Assembly: GCA_047620505.1 (NCBI GenBank)
Contig: JBLHKS010000105.1
Coordinates: 1-24,801, forward strand
DNA length: 24,801 nucleotides
Direction of reading: 5' to 3'
From: JBLHKS01 sp047620505
Lineage (GTDB): Bacteria > Verrucomicrobiota > Verrucomicrobiia > Verrucomicrobiales > DEV007
Both the position numbers and the translations under genes were made by a program. Of the stretch, positions 6,638-14,953 are shown piece by piece (positions within the stretch are counted from its first letter, which is position 1; the number at the start of each line of letters is the position of its first letter). The notes under the pieces are model-generated. The model had not been told where the DNA came from and searched no databases. It was given only the letters and a program-made list of their open reading frames with translations.

Positions 6638-9612
6638 TGTTTGGTGACGAATTCGTCGAGATTCAGAACTGCGCGGGCGGTCAATTTCCAGGCGAGGGCT
6701 TCGTCGCCGAGACGATCCGACTGTGCCTTTTGGAAGGCGAGCAAGCGCGCCAACTCGACCTCGGTTGGTGATCGTGTCAGGCAGCGCCGAAAAATGAATT
6801 CAACCCGCGATTCAGGAGTCTCGGCGGCTTCGGTTGCGCGCTTGGCGAGCGCCTCGGCCATCTCGACGAACATCTCATCGTTAAGCATCGTCAGCGCCTG
6901 CAAAGGCGTGTTGCTGCGATTTCGACGAGCGGTGCAGGTCTCGCCAGTCGGGCCGTCGAAAACGGTGAACGCAGCGAAAGGCGCGGTACGTTTGGAAAAC
7001 GTGTAGAGGCTTCGGCGAAAGCGGTCTTCGCCTTTGGAGACGTTCCATTTCGTGCCTCCGTAAGCCGCAGCGGCGACCCGCGAATCTTGAGGAGGATAGA
7101 CGCTGGGTCCGAGCATTTTCACTGAAAGTAAGCCGCTGGATTTCAGCGCCACATCCCGGATCATCTCGCCATCGATTCGGAATCTTGGGCCACGGGCCAG
7201 AAGCACGTTTTGGGGATCGCGCGCCAGCAGCTGCTGGGTGATGATCGAACTCTGTCGGTAGGTCGCGCTGGTGACGATCAGCTTGTGGAGTTCCTTCATC
7301 GACCAGCCCTGCTCAACAAACTCGACCGCAAGCCAGTCGAGCAATTCCGGGTGACTCGGCGGCGAAGACTGCGTGCCGAAATCGGCGACCGACTCAACGA
7401 TCCCGCGTCCGAAAACCTGATGCCATGCGCGGTTGACGGGAACGCGCGCACCAAGCGGATTGCGCTCGCTGACCAGCCACTGTGCGAAGGTCAGGCGGTT
7501 AGCCGATTCGCCGTCTGGAAGCGATTCGAAGATCGCGGGAACGGCTGGCGCGACGCGTTCTTTCGGCTGAAGGTACTCGCCACGATTATGCCGAAACGTA
7601 GATCGCGGGTTGTCGGGTTGACGTTCTTCAAAAACCATCGTCGTCGGCAGTTTCGGGATCCGACCTCGCAAAGCAACGATCTCTTTGCGCTCTTTCTCAC
7701 AATCCGGTGCCACGTCGAAGTAAGCCAACCTGGTAGAAGTGAGGTCGCCCAGCCCATAGACCGCCGCATCGGAAGATTGACCGATCCGTAATTCGCCTGA
7801 TTGAATGAGGTTCTCATACACGCCTTCGGCCTCGCTCGCTCCCGAATTCAGACGATTCAGAGAACTCGCAACTACCTTTCGTGGAACGGTCGTCGCGGAA
7901 ATCCGAAACCGCCCTAACGAAGCCACAAAATGGCGCTCGAATAGCAGTTCGATCTCCAAGTCAGCCGGCATCGAAATCGCCTCCTTCAAATTCAGGACCA
8001 GCTCGTTTGCCTCACCTTCACGAGTCGCAGTCGACCACCCGGTCGAGCCGTCCCCGTCGTAAACGTTCTTCGCTGCGGCGCTTCCGGAACCGATGCTGAT
8101 CTTGCCGAACGTATGGCTAGCGCCACCAAAAGCGATCGGCTCGCCATCCACTTTCACTATCACTTCACTAAGGAAAAAATCGCCCTTGCGGCCTTCATAA
8201 AATCCGCGCCCCGGTCCTCCTGCGGGAAGACGGAAATCGGGAAGAGCCTCGATCCGCAATGCCGTGATTTGTTTGGAAGCTTCGTCCGGCTGATCAGGAT
8301 TGACGAAGATGCTGGCGTCTTCAATTTTGAGCGTATAGACATCGCGCTTCGTCGAATCGCCAGTCGCAAAAATCGAGCCATCTGGGAGAATTTCAAGCTT
8401 GGCGAGATTCGTCGTCAGTTCATCCGGAATCAACGTTTCCCACTTGGCTGAGCCAGCGATTTGTGCGCGAATCCAGTCGTAGAACTCGTCCGTCGGCAAC
8501 CAGTTCTGAACTACCTCTTCGATCCGTGCTTCAATCTTCGGTTTCTCGCTCTGAATCTTCTTCAGGGCGGCGGTGTCCGGAGTGATCAGATCCGGCTCAC
8601 TCGCATTATTTAACAGCGCGAACAGCCCAAAATAATCGGTGTGCGTGATCGGATCGTACTTGTGGGTGTGGCACTGCGCGCAGCCGGTCGTCAGGCCCAT
8701 CCACGTCGTTCCGGTCGTCAAAACGCGATCGACGACCGCGTAAAATCGATACTCCAGCGGATCGATCCCGCCCTCTTCGTTCATCATCGTGTTGCGATGA
8801 AATCCGGTCGCGATTTTCTGATCAAGCGATGCGTCTGGAAGCATGTCGCCGGCGAGTTGCTCGATCGTAAATTGATCAAACGGCATGTCGGCGTTGAGAG
8901 CTTTGATGACCCAATCTCGGTAGGGCCAGATCGAACGTGGCCGGTCCTTTTCGTAGCCGTTCGTATCGGCGTAACGCGCAAGGTCAAGCCATGGTCGAGC
9001 CCAGCGCTCGCCGTAGGAATCTGAAGCCAGCAGCTGCTGGACGAGTTTCGACCAAGCGTCGGGATCCTTGCTGTTGACGAACGCATCTGCTTCTTCCGGA
9101 GTCGGCGGCAGGCCGATCAGATCCAGATAAACTCGCCTGACCAAGGAGTAGCGATCTGCCTCTGGCGAAGGCTTCAAATTTTCCGCGTCCAGCCTCGCGA
9201 AAACAAATCGATCGATCGAATTCCGCGCCCAGTCGTCGCCTGCGGCTGGAAGTTCCGGCTTCACCGGTTTAACGAAAGCCCAGTGCTTCGCGTACGGCGC
9301 TCCGGCGGAAATCCAAGCCTCGAGTTTCGTGACTTCGTCGACTGTTAGCGACTTGCTCGACTTCGGTGGCGGCATGACCTCATCAGGGTCGTCACTCGTG
9401 ATTCGCGCGAGAATTTCGCCGTCTGTCAGGGCGCTTGCGCCGGGTTGATCGAGCCGCATCTTCGCCTTCCTCGCACCCTCGTCAGGGCCGTGGCATTCGA
9501 AGCAGTTGGCCGCGAGGATCGGCTGAATCTCGCGTGCGAAATCAGGTTCAGCCGCAGCTGAAAAACTCAATGCGCCCAGAGCCAAGACGAAAATCAATCG
9601 CGATCTTTCCAT
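6634..9612 (-). CDS. PSCyt1-DUF1549-DUF1553 (PSD1) cytochrome-like protein
   Basis: The protein is 992 residues with a Sec signal peptide (MERSRLIFVLALGALSFSAAA). The N-terminal planctomycete cytochrome C domain has the haem motif CFECH (37-41) and the distal MPPP (80-83). DUF1549 (about 130-340) has SIDRFVFARL, RWARPWLDLARYADTNGYEKD, GGIDPLEYRF and a second CxxCH (CAQCH, 311-315). A beta-sandwich-like insert follows, then DUF1553 with LPDGESANRLTFAQWL, PVNRAWHQVFGRGIV, ATYRQSS, GGTKWNV and NTPLQALTMLND. The partner gene is the DUF1501 gene, here separated by a REPtron. The start at 9612 places the signal peptide correctly; an upstream ATG at 9663 would run into pdxH's leader. The reaction is unknown; polysaccharide degradation or redox roles have been proposed for the family. 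Palindromes lie at 7225 and 9028, both encoding QQLL. Confidence 0.95.
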   Translation of the reverse strand: MERSRLIFVLALGALSFSAAAEPDFAREIQPILAANCFECHGPDEGARKAKMRLDQPGASALTDGEILARITSDDPDEVMPPPKSSKSLTVDEVTKLEAWISAGAPYAKHWAFVKPVKPELPAAGDDWARNSIDRFVFARLDAENLKPSPEADRYSLVRRVYLDLIGLPPTPEEADAFVNSKDPDAWSKLVQQLLASDSYGERWARPWLDLARYADTNGYEKDRPRSIWPYRDWVIKALNADMPFDQFTIEQLAGDMLPDASLDQKIATGFHRNTMMNEEGGIDPLEYRFYAVVDRVLTTGTTWMGLTTGCAQCHTHKYDPITHTDYFGLFALLNNASEPDLITPDTAALKKIQSEKPKIEARIEEVVQNWLPTDEFYDWIRAQIAGSAKWETLIPDELTTNLAKLEILPDGSIFATGDSTKRDVYTLKIEDASIFVNPDQPDEASKQITALRIEALPDFRLPAGGPGRGFYEGRKGDFFLSEVIVKVDGEPIAFGGASHTFGKISIGSGSAAAKNVYDGDGSTGWSTATREGEANELVLNLKEAISMPADLEIELLFERHFVASLGRFRISATTVPRKVVASSLNRLNSGASEAEGVYENLIQSGELRIGQSSDAAVYGLGDLTSTRLAYFDVAPDCEKERKEIVALRGRIPKLPTTMVFEERQPDNPRSTFRHNRGEYLQPKERVAPAVPAIFESLPDGESANRLTFAQWLVSERNPLGARVPVNRAWHQVFGRGIVESVADFGTQSSPPSHPELLDWLAVEFVEQGWSMKELHKLIVTSATYRQSSIITQQLLARDPQNVLLARGPRFRIDGEMIRDVALKSSGLLSVKMLGPSVYPPQDSRVAAAAYGGTKWNVSKGEDRFRRSLYTFSKRTAPFAAFTVFDGPTGETCTARRNRSNTPLQALTMLNDEMFVEMAEALAKRATEAAETPESRVEFIFRRCLTRSPTEVELARLLAFQKAQSDRLGDEALAWKLTARAVLNLDEFVTKQ

Positions 9613-9678
9613 TACGAAAGTGTTATCGCGGCCCCGGCGAGTTGCAAGTCCACGAGGAAGCACGAATCTGCAATTCCA

Positions 9679-10329
9679 ATGAGTTCGCCTGACATATCCG
9701 CCCTTCGCCGCAGTTACGAACGTGGTGAGCTTGATCTTGAAGATCTCGATCCTGATCCTGTGGCTCAGTTTCGTGGTTGGTTCGAACTCGCCCGCGCGAC
9801 GGACGAAGTCATCGAGCCGAATGCGATGGGGCTCTCGACGGTTGACGCCGAAGGTCAGCCGAGCTCCCGGACGGTCCTGCTCAAAGCCTACGACGAGCGC
9901 GGTTTCGTGTTTTTCACGAACTACGGAAGCGCCAAGGCGAAGGAGATTGAAGGCAACTCGCGCGTTGCTCTGCTTTTCACCTGGCTGGCGCTGGAACGGC
10001 AGGTCAAGATCCTGGGTAAGGCCGAGAAAATCTCGCGGACGGACTCGGTAAAATATTTTCTTTCGCGGCCGTTTGGCAGTCGGTTAGGGGCTTGGGTGTC
10101 GGATCAAAGCCGAGTCATTTCCGGCCGGGCGCTGCTGAAATCGAAGCTCTCCGAGATGAAACGAAAGTTCTCGAACGCCGAAGTCCCCTGCCCCGATTCC
10201 TGGGGCGGCTTTCGGGTCGTTCCGCATCAATTTGAATTCTGGCAGGGCGGCCGCGACCGACTTCATGACCGTTTTCAATATCAGTCGACTGAGGAAGGTG
10301 GTTGGGAAATCGACCGCCTCGCTCCGTGA
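9679..10329 (+). CDS. pdxH: pyridoxamine/pyridoxine 5'-phosphate oxidase
   Basis: This FMN enzyme makes pyridoxal 5'-phosphate in the cytosol. The 216-residue length is normal. Seen: the N-terminal LRRSYERGELDLEDLDPDPV, FMN-binding SSRTVLLKAYDERGFVFFTN (about 62-81) and YGSAKAKEIEGN, RQVKILGKAEK, the SRPFGSRLGAWVSDQS block, and the C-terminal signature WGGFRVVPHQFEFWQGG (about 175-191) followed by RLHDRFQY. PLP supply is relevant to HemL but the two genes are not linked in one operon. It is divergent from the PSD1 gene, 66 bases away, and ends 2 bases from the next gene. Confidence 0.96.
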   Translation: MSSPDISALRRSYERGELDLEDLDPDPVAQFRGWFELARATDEVIEPNAMGLSTVDAEGQPSSRTVLLKAYDERGFVFFTNYGSAKAKEIEGNSRVALLFTWLALERQVKILGKAEKISRTDSVKYFLSRPFGSRLGAWVSDQSRVISGRALLKSKLSEMKRKFSNAEVPCPDSWGGFRVVPHQFEFWQGGRDRLHDRFQYQSTEEGGWEIDRLAP

Positions 10330-10331
10330 CG

Positions 10332-10907
10332 TCAATCGAGTTTTTCTTCCGCGTAGCGATCCCACCAAAGAGAGGCAAAGGGCGTCTGCGATTTTTTTCG
10401 AAGGACGCCCGCAATCCGCTTCGGATTGGCTTTCGCCGGGCTGACCAGATCGCCAGCCGACGATTCTGTGGCGAGAATTTCGCCGGTGGAGTCGCTGATT
10501 TCCGCGCCTGCGCCGATGATCGAAATTCCAGGATTTTCGCCGATCCGCAAAGCTCGCAGGCCGTCCGGCGAGATGAAAACCGAGGCAAAAGTCTCCTCCC
10601 GGAGCAGCAAATTTTCGTAAACGACTTGCCGATAAAGCACCGACCCGTCCGAAAGCACGACGTAGAAATCGACGGCAATCTGGGGGGCAATCTCATTTTC
10701 CGCCGTGCCGGAAAGAACGAACTCGACCTCAATTTCGCTCCAGTTTTCCGGCTTAGTTGGTCGTTTGAGCTCTTCCGCCAAGCCAAATCTCGGCGTCTTC
10801 AGTTTCTCGATCTTAACTCGATCGATTTCCGCGCTCAACTGAGCTTCTGCAGAAAGTGTCAGGATAAAAAATGCGAGCGCCGAGAAAATTTTCGCTTCAG
10901 TCTTCAT
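10332..10907 (-). CDS. small exported protein, possibly Amuc_1102-like pilus-associated family
   Basis: The 191-residue protein has a Sec signal peptide (MKTEAKIFSALAFFILTLSAEA). The mature part begins with IDRVKIEKLKTPRFG and then W-SEIEVEFVLSG, with a following beta-rich run (VDFYVVLSDGSVLYRQVVYENLLL, then FASVFISPDGLRAL). From memory this pattern recalls the immunoglobulin-like Amuc_1102-type proteins common in Verrucomicrobiota; this is a guess. The start at 10907 overlaps the end of the penicillin-binding protein gene by 11 bases, so the two are probably co-transcribed and translationally coupled. Longer upstream frames only shadow that gene. A cell-envelope role is inferred. Confidence 0.7.
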   Translation of the reverse strand: MKTEAKIFSALAFFILTLSAEAQLSAEIDRVKIEKLKTPRFGLAEELKRPTKPENWSEIEVEFVLSGTAENEIAPQIAVDFYVVLSDGSVLYRQVVYENLLLREETFASVFISPDGLRALRIGENPGISIIGAGAEISDSTGEILATESSAGDLVSPAKANPKRIAGVLRKKSQTPFASLWWDRYAEEKLD

Positions 10908-13062
10908 TGCGGAAAATCTCCCGCACTCTGCCGAAAATTCCAGGACGATCCGGGTTTCGCGGGCTTTCCGGATTTCGCGGGGCCGCTGGATCGCCAAACC
11001 GAAAAATACCGCCGTGGTGCTCCTCGCAAGTGGTTTGGGGCAGCATTTCCCAGGGAATCTGAGCCCGATAGCCGTGTCCCTGGCGGCTGCAGGCGCGATT
11101 GGCGAGAAGGCCGGTGGTGCTGCAGAGATCGACGGTCGCCATCTGGACATCCGACTTGAATGCGCTCGACGGATAATTCTTCTCCTGAGCGAAAACCATG
11201 ATCTCGGTCCAGATCGGGAGCGCGAGCGTGCTTCCATAACCTCGATCCATGATCGTTTTTGGTTGATCGAGGCCTACCCAAACGCCGCAGGTCAATTTAT
11301 CGTTGTAGCCGACAAACCAGGCGTCTTTGTAGGCGTCCGTCGTCCCGGTTTTGCCAGCAGCTGCTCCTTCGAGCCCGAGCGATCGCGCGCTCTGCCCGGT
11401 GCCGCCAGGTTCGATCACTTTTTCCAAAGCCCGATGCGCCATCCAGGCTCCAGCCGGCGTCAAAACTCGTTGGCTAACCGGCGTGTTCTGGTAAAGCACG
11501 CCGCCTCGACGATTCTGGACGATTTCGATCACGTAAGCCCGTCGTCGATCGCCGCCACGCGGAAACGCGGTGAACGCGCTCGTCACCGTTTTCAAATCGG
11601 CCCCGAGATTGCCGATGTAAACTTGAGCGGTTTGGTCTGCCTCCTTCGGCGATTCGATTCCAGCGAGCCGCGCCGTGTGGAGAACGTTCTCGAGCCCCGC
11701 ACGCGCGCCAACCCGGACAGTCATCGTGTTTCGCGATTTGATCAGACCGTACTCAGCCGTCTGAAACCCTCGATGCTCGCCGTCCGAATTTCCGGGGCTC
11801 CAATTTCCGGCCTCGCGGATTTCACCGGGATAAATCGGGCCGTCGTCGATCAACGAACCTGGCAAAAGCCCGGTCTGAAAAGCGCTCGCGTAGACGAAAG
11901 GCTTGAAAAGCGAACCGATCGGCCGATCGCTCATCGTCGCGCGGTTGAACTGGCTTTCGTTGAAATCGCGACCGCCGACGAGCGCCCGAATCCCGCCCGA
12001 TTTGTTATCGATCGCGATCGCCGCCCCTTGAAGATAGGTCGTTCGCTGGCCTTTCTCATGATTCTCGGCAAACTCGGCTCGAGTCGGATGCGCGAAGCCT
12101 TCGCGGCTCTCAATTTCCGTCAATTTCGCTTCCACCGACTCCTCCGCCGTTTGTTGCAGGCCGAGATCGAGCGTCGTGTAAATCAAAAGGCCGCCGTCTT
12201 CGGTTTCCGCCTTTTCCAGAATCAATTCCAGATCGCGCCGGACCAAATCGAGCGGGTAGGAATTCTGGTAAACTCGCGATTGCTCCGAATCCAGCACCGC
12301 AATCGTTTCGGCCCTCGCCGCAGCCGATTCGTCTTCCGTGATGAAGCCTAACTCGAGCATTCGGCCCAAAACCGTGTCGCGCTCGCCAGCTGCATCTTCG
12401 TAATGTCGGAATGGCGAAAACCGATTCGGTGCTCGGATAATTCCAGCCAGCATCGCCGCTTCCGCCAACGTCAAGTCAGCCGCTGCTTTGCCAAAATGCC
12501 CCTGCGACGCCCGCTCAATTCCGTAGATTCCGGTTCCGAAATAGACTCGATTGATGTAGAGCGTTAGGATTTCCTCCTTCGAATATTCTTCCTCGATCCG
12601 CCGCGCCAACATCGATTCCAGCAGCTTTCGGTGAAGGGTTTTTTCCCGAATATCGTAGCTCACGCGCGCCAACTGCATAGTGATCGTGCTCGCGCCTTGA
12701 ACGAATTCGCCGTCCTTCAAATTTCGAACGACGGCCCGCGCGACACCGCGATAATCGATCCCGCCGTGTTTAAAAAAGCGCGAATCTTCACGCGCGATCA
12801 ACGCGTCGATAAAATAGGAGGAAACTCGGTCGAGCGAGACCACGATTCGGTTTGCGCCGTGAAGCCGTCCAATTTCCTCGCCAAACCGATCAAAAACGAT
12901 CGAACGCTGCGGCAGATCGCCAACTCTGGAGATATCCTCTTGCTCAGCGAGCCTACGGTAATACGAGTAGGCGAAGAGACTGGCCAAACCGGCGAGAACC
13001 GACAGAAACAGGAAGAAGCCGAACAGCCGTCGCAACCAACTCTTTCGGCGAGGCGGGGCCAT
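10897..13062 (-). CDS. class A penicillin-binding protein (PBP1A-type)
   Basis: This bifunctional peptidoglycan glycosyltransferase/transpeptidase is anchored by one N-terminal membrane helix (about 10-32). It has 721 residues from the ATG at 13062 (GAGAGG about 11 bases upstream); an ATG at 13095 would add 11 residues. The GT51 domain shows REDSRFFKHGGID (Glu92), QGASTITMQLAR (122-133), EEEYSKEEILTLYIN and RASQGHFGK. The transpeptidase domain shows the SxxK serine in PIGSLFKPF (Ser384, Lys387), SRN (443-445) and KTGT (571-574). All catalytic residues are intact. A short basic N terminus precedes the helix. An AGCAGCTGCT core (11356-11365) encodes the Ala-Ala-Ala just before KTGT. Confidence 0.95.
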   Translation of the reverse strand: MAPPRRKSWLRRLFGFFLFLSVLAGLASLFAYSYYRRLAEQEDISRVGDLPQRSIVFDRFGEEIGRLHGANRIVVSLDRVSSYFIDALIAREDSRFFKHGGIDYRGVARAVVRNLKDGEFVQGASTITMQLARVSYDIREKTLHRKLLESMLARRIEEEYSKEEILTLYINRVYFGTGIYGIERASQGHFGKAAADLTLAEAAMLAGIIRAPNRFSPFRHYEDAAGERDTVLGRMLELGFITEDESAAARAETIAVLDSEQSRVYQNSYPLDLVRRDLELILEKAETEDGGLLIYTTLDLGLQQTAEESVEAKLTEIESREGFAHPTRAEFAENHEKGQRTTYLQGAAIAIDNKSGGIRALVGGRDFNESQFNRATMSDRPIGSLFKPFVYASAFQTGLLPGSLIDDGPIYPGEIREAGNWSPGNSDGEHRGFQTAEYGLIKSRNTMTVRVGARAGLENVLHTARLAGIESPKEADQTAQVYIGNLGADLKTVTSAFTAFPRGGDRRRAYVIEIVQNRRGGVLYQNTPVSQRVLTPAGAWMAHRALEKVIEPGGTGQSARSLGLEGAAAGKTGTTDAYKDAWFVGYNDKLTCGVWVGLDQPKTIMDRGYGSTLALPIWTEIMVFAQEKNYPSSAFKSDVQMATVDLCSTTGLLANRACSRQGHGYRAQIPWEMLPQTTCEEHHGGIFRFGDPAAPRNPESPRNPDRPGIFGRVREIFRNED

Positions 13063-13088
13063 GAGGGCTTCGACCTCTCTAGAAAGGC

Positions 13089-13120
13089 TTGGCATAGTTA
13101 GAAACGCTGAAAATTATACT
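13089..13120 (+). promoter_or_regulatory. possible nadC promoter
   Basis: In the 76-base divergent gap between the PBP gene and nadC, TATACT (13115-13120) is a good -10 candidate 18 bases before the nadC ATG. TTGGCA (13089-13094) lies upstream, but the 20-base spacing is too long for a canonical sigma-70 promoter. Treat the -10 as the better-supported half. Confidence 0.3.
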
Positions 13121-13138
13121 AAATCGAATATTTCACCA

Positions 13139-14005
13139 ATGCGAGAGGAAGATCCGACCCAATTTCTGATCGAAGCGGCGCTGCGCGAGGACTTGGACGT
13201 GGACGGCGACGTGACTTCGCAATATTTCACGCCGGAAAGTGCTCACGGACGCGGCCGGATTTTTGCGAAGGAGCCCGCCTCGCTTTCGGGCGTTGAAATC
13301 GCGGCCCGGGTTTTCGCGGCGGTCGATCAGCTGCTGCTGGTAGAAGTTGAGGCCGAAGACGGCACAAAACTGGAGCCAGGCGGGACGGCGCTGCGAGTCG
13401 AGGGCAGCCTCCGATCGATCCTGACCGCTGAGCGAACGGCGCTGAATTTTATCCAGCGGCTTTCGGGCGTCGCGACGCTGACCGCGAAGTTCGTCGGTGC
13501 GATCGGTGACTCGAAAGCGAAGCTGCTCGACACACGGAAAACCACGCCCGGCTGGCGTTTACTCGAAAAAAAAGCGGTCGGCGACGGCGGCGGAACGAAT
13601 CACCGGATCGGGCTTTTCGACCACGTCATGGTCAAGGACAACCACCTGCTCGCCGCGCCGGATCAAGCGGATCTGGTCGAATCGATTCGGCGCGTGAAGG
13701 CGGATTTTCCGGAAAAACGCGTTCAGCTCGAGGCCGACACGCTCCAGCAGCTGCTGAGTTTCCTGAAATTCGACGGCGTTGACAGCGTTCTGCTCGACAA
13801 CATGAGCCTGGCGGATTTGCGCGAAGCAGTCCGCCTGCGTGACGAGCGAAATCCCGGCCTGGCGCTCGAAGCGAGCGGCGGAATCACCCTCGAAACCATC
13901 GGCGGAGTCGCCCAAACCGGCGTCGATTTCATTTCCGTCGGAGCGCTGACCCATTCGGCGACGGCGGTCGATTTTTCCCTGGAGCTTGAGGCGGTGAATT
14001 CATGA
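13139..14005 (+). CDS. nadC: nicotinate-nucleotide pyrophosphorylase (quinolinate phosphoribosyltransferase)
   Basis: This cytosolic enzyme converts quinolinate and PRPP to nicotinate mononucleotide in de novo NAD synthesis. The 288-residue length is standard. Seen: ALREDLDVDGDVTSQYF at the N terminus, TAERTALNFIQRLSGVAT, LLDTRKTTPGWRLLEKKAV, GDGGGTNHRIGLFDHVMVKDNH, the EADTLQQLL strand, VLLDNMS and EASGGITLETI. The start at 13139 (MREEDPTQFL) fits family N termini; upstream ATGs read into the PBP gene's leader. It overlaps birA by 4 bases (ATGA), so the two are probably coupled. The CAGCAGCTGCTG at 13745-13756 encodes QQLL. Confidence 0.97.
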   Translation: MREEDPTQFLIEAALREDLDVDGDVTSQYFTPESAHGRGRIFAKEPASLSGVEIAARVFAAVDQLLLVEVEAEDGTKLEPGGTALRVEGSLRSILTAERTALNFIQRLSGVATLTAKFVGAIGDSKAKLLDTRKTTPGWRLLEKKAVGDGGGTNHRIGLFDHVMVKDNHLLAAPDQADLVESIRRVKADFPEKRVQLEADTLQQLLSFLKFDGVDSVLLDNMSLADLREAVRLRDERNPGLALEASGGITLETIGGVAQTGVDFISVGALTHSATAVDFSLELEAVNS

Positions 14006-14838
14006 ACGCGGCGCTCGTTCCTCAAGAAATCAGTCACGCGCTAACCGTTGGCCTCCGCCCCACTGGACTTTCCGTCACGCCACTTCGACTCGGCTCGGAA
14101 ATCGAAATTCTAGGCGAAACCGGCTCGACCAACGACGTCGTAACCGACCGAGCAGCTGCTGGAGCCGCCGAGGGGCTCGCCGTCTTCGCCGAACGCCAAA
14201 CTGCGGGTCGTGGCCGCAAAGCCGTCGATTGGATCGCGCCTCCTCGCCAGAATCTGACTTTTTCCGTGCTGCTCCGACCTGGAATCCCGCTCGCCGACTG
14301 GTCGCGCTTCGCCCATGCGGCTGGTCTCGCCGTGATTCGCGGAGCCGAACCGTGGGCCGAAAATCGGCGTCTCCAGCTAAAATGGCCGAACGACGTGCTT
14401 TGCGAAGGCCGAAAACTCGCCGGAATTCTCCTCGAAACAGGAACTCGGCGCGGACAGTCGTTTCTCGTCCTCGGCATCGGCTTGAACGTGAATTCGATGC
14501 CGGACGATTTTCCACCAGACCTCAGCAGCGACGTTTGTTCGGTCCGCTGGCTCTCGGGCGGTCAGGATGTCGATCGCAGTGCGTTGGCTGGCTCGATTCT
14601 GGCCGAATTGAATCGAGCTTACGATCAAGCGATGACCGATTTCGGCTCTTTGCTTCCAGAAATCAGCCGCCGCAGCTGCTTGCTCGGAAGGCGGATCGAA
14701 TTCCGACATCAGGACGCCTGGAAAGAAGCGGAAGTTGTCGGTTTTGGCCCAAACGGCGAACTCTCAGTTCGAGAAGACGATCACTCGCACAACCAGCTGA
14801 TTCTGAGCGCGGAGCACGTCAGAGTGACGCAAAAATAA
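14002..14838 (+). CDS. birA: biotin--[acetyl-CoA-carboxylase] ligase, lacking the HTH domain
   Basis: It attaches biotin to the carrier protein of acetyl-CoA carboxylase via biotinyl-AMP. The protein has 278 residues. Seen: GSTND (41-45), the biotinyl-AMP loop GRGRK (69-73), LTFSVLLRP, KWPNDVL (127-133), KLAGILLE (138-145), GIGLNVN and a C-terminal SH3-like region (GRRIEFRHQDAWKEAEVVGFG). The roughly 35 residues before the catalytic core do not read as a winged-helix repressor domain, so this is a monofunctional (class I) ligase. The start codon overlaps the nadC stop. An AGCAGCTGCT core at 14151-14160 encodes Ala-Ala-Ala next to the active-site loop. Confidence 0.95.
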   Translation: MNAALVPQEISHALTVGLRPTGLSVTPLRLGSEIEILGETGSTNDVVTDRAAAGAAEGLAVFAERQTAGRGRKAVDWIAPPRQNLTFSVLLRPGIPLADWSRFAHAAGLAVIRGAEPWAENRRLQLKWPNDVLCEGRKLAGILLETGTRRGQSFLVLGIGLNVNSMPDDFPPDLSSDVCSVRWLSGGQDVDRSALAGSILAELNRAYDQAMTDFGSLLPEISRRSCLLGRRIEFRHQDAWKEAEVVGFGPNGELSVREDDHSHNQLILSAEHVRVTQK

Positions 14839-14953
14839 CATTTCTATAATTTCCATAAGTGTGGTAGATATCTAGAATTCGGAAATCCAGTTTTTGCAGC
14901 TTCTTCAATGATTTCGGCTTGATCGATATTTAACATTCGCTAACATTCACCCC
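14839..14953. other. AT-rich intergenic gap with a 10-bp tandem repeat
   Basis: The 115 bases between birA and the kinase-like gene are clearly AT-richer than the surroundings. They end in TAACATTCGC followed directly by TAACATTCAC (14931-14950), immediately before the kinase ATG at 14954. No clear terminator hairpin was seen. The repeat may be a binding site for a regulator of the kinase gene, or chance. Confidence 0.4.

Noticed and set aside
6646..6657. 12-bp palindrome GACGAATTCGTC near the PSD1 stop
   Set aside because: It is a single copy that encodes ordinary C-terminal residues (DEFVT); no second copy or context supports a function.
10327..10334. TGACGTCA palindrome containing the stop codons of two convergent genes
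   Set aside because: Two convergent TGA stops separated by two bases give this almost automatically.
11014..12351. Long plus-strand open frame (445 codons)
   Set aside because: It is antisense to the penicillin-binding protein gene, whose motifs are unambiguous; its composition is the Arg/Ser-rich type of a shadow frame in GC-rich DNA.
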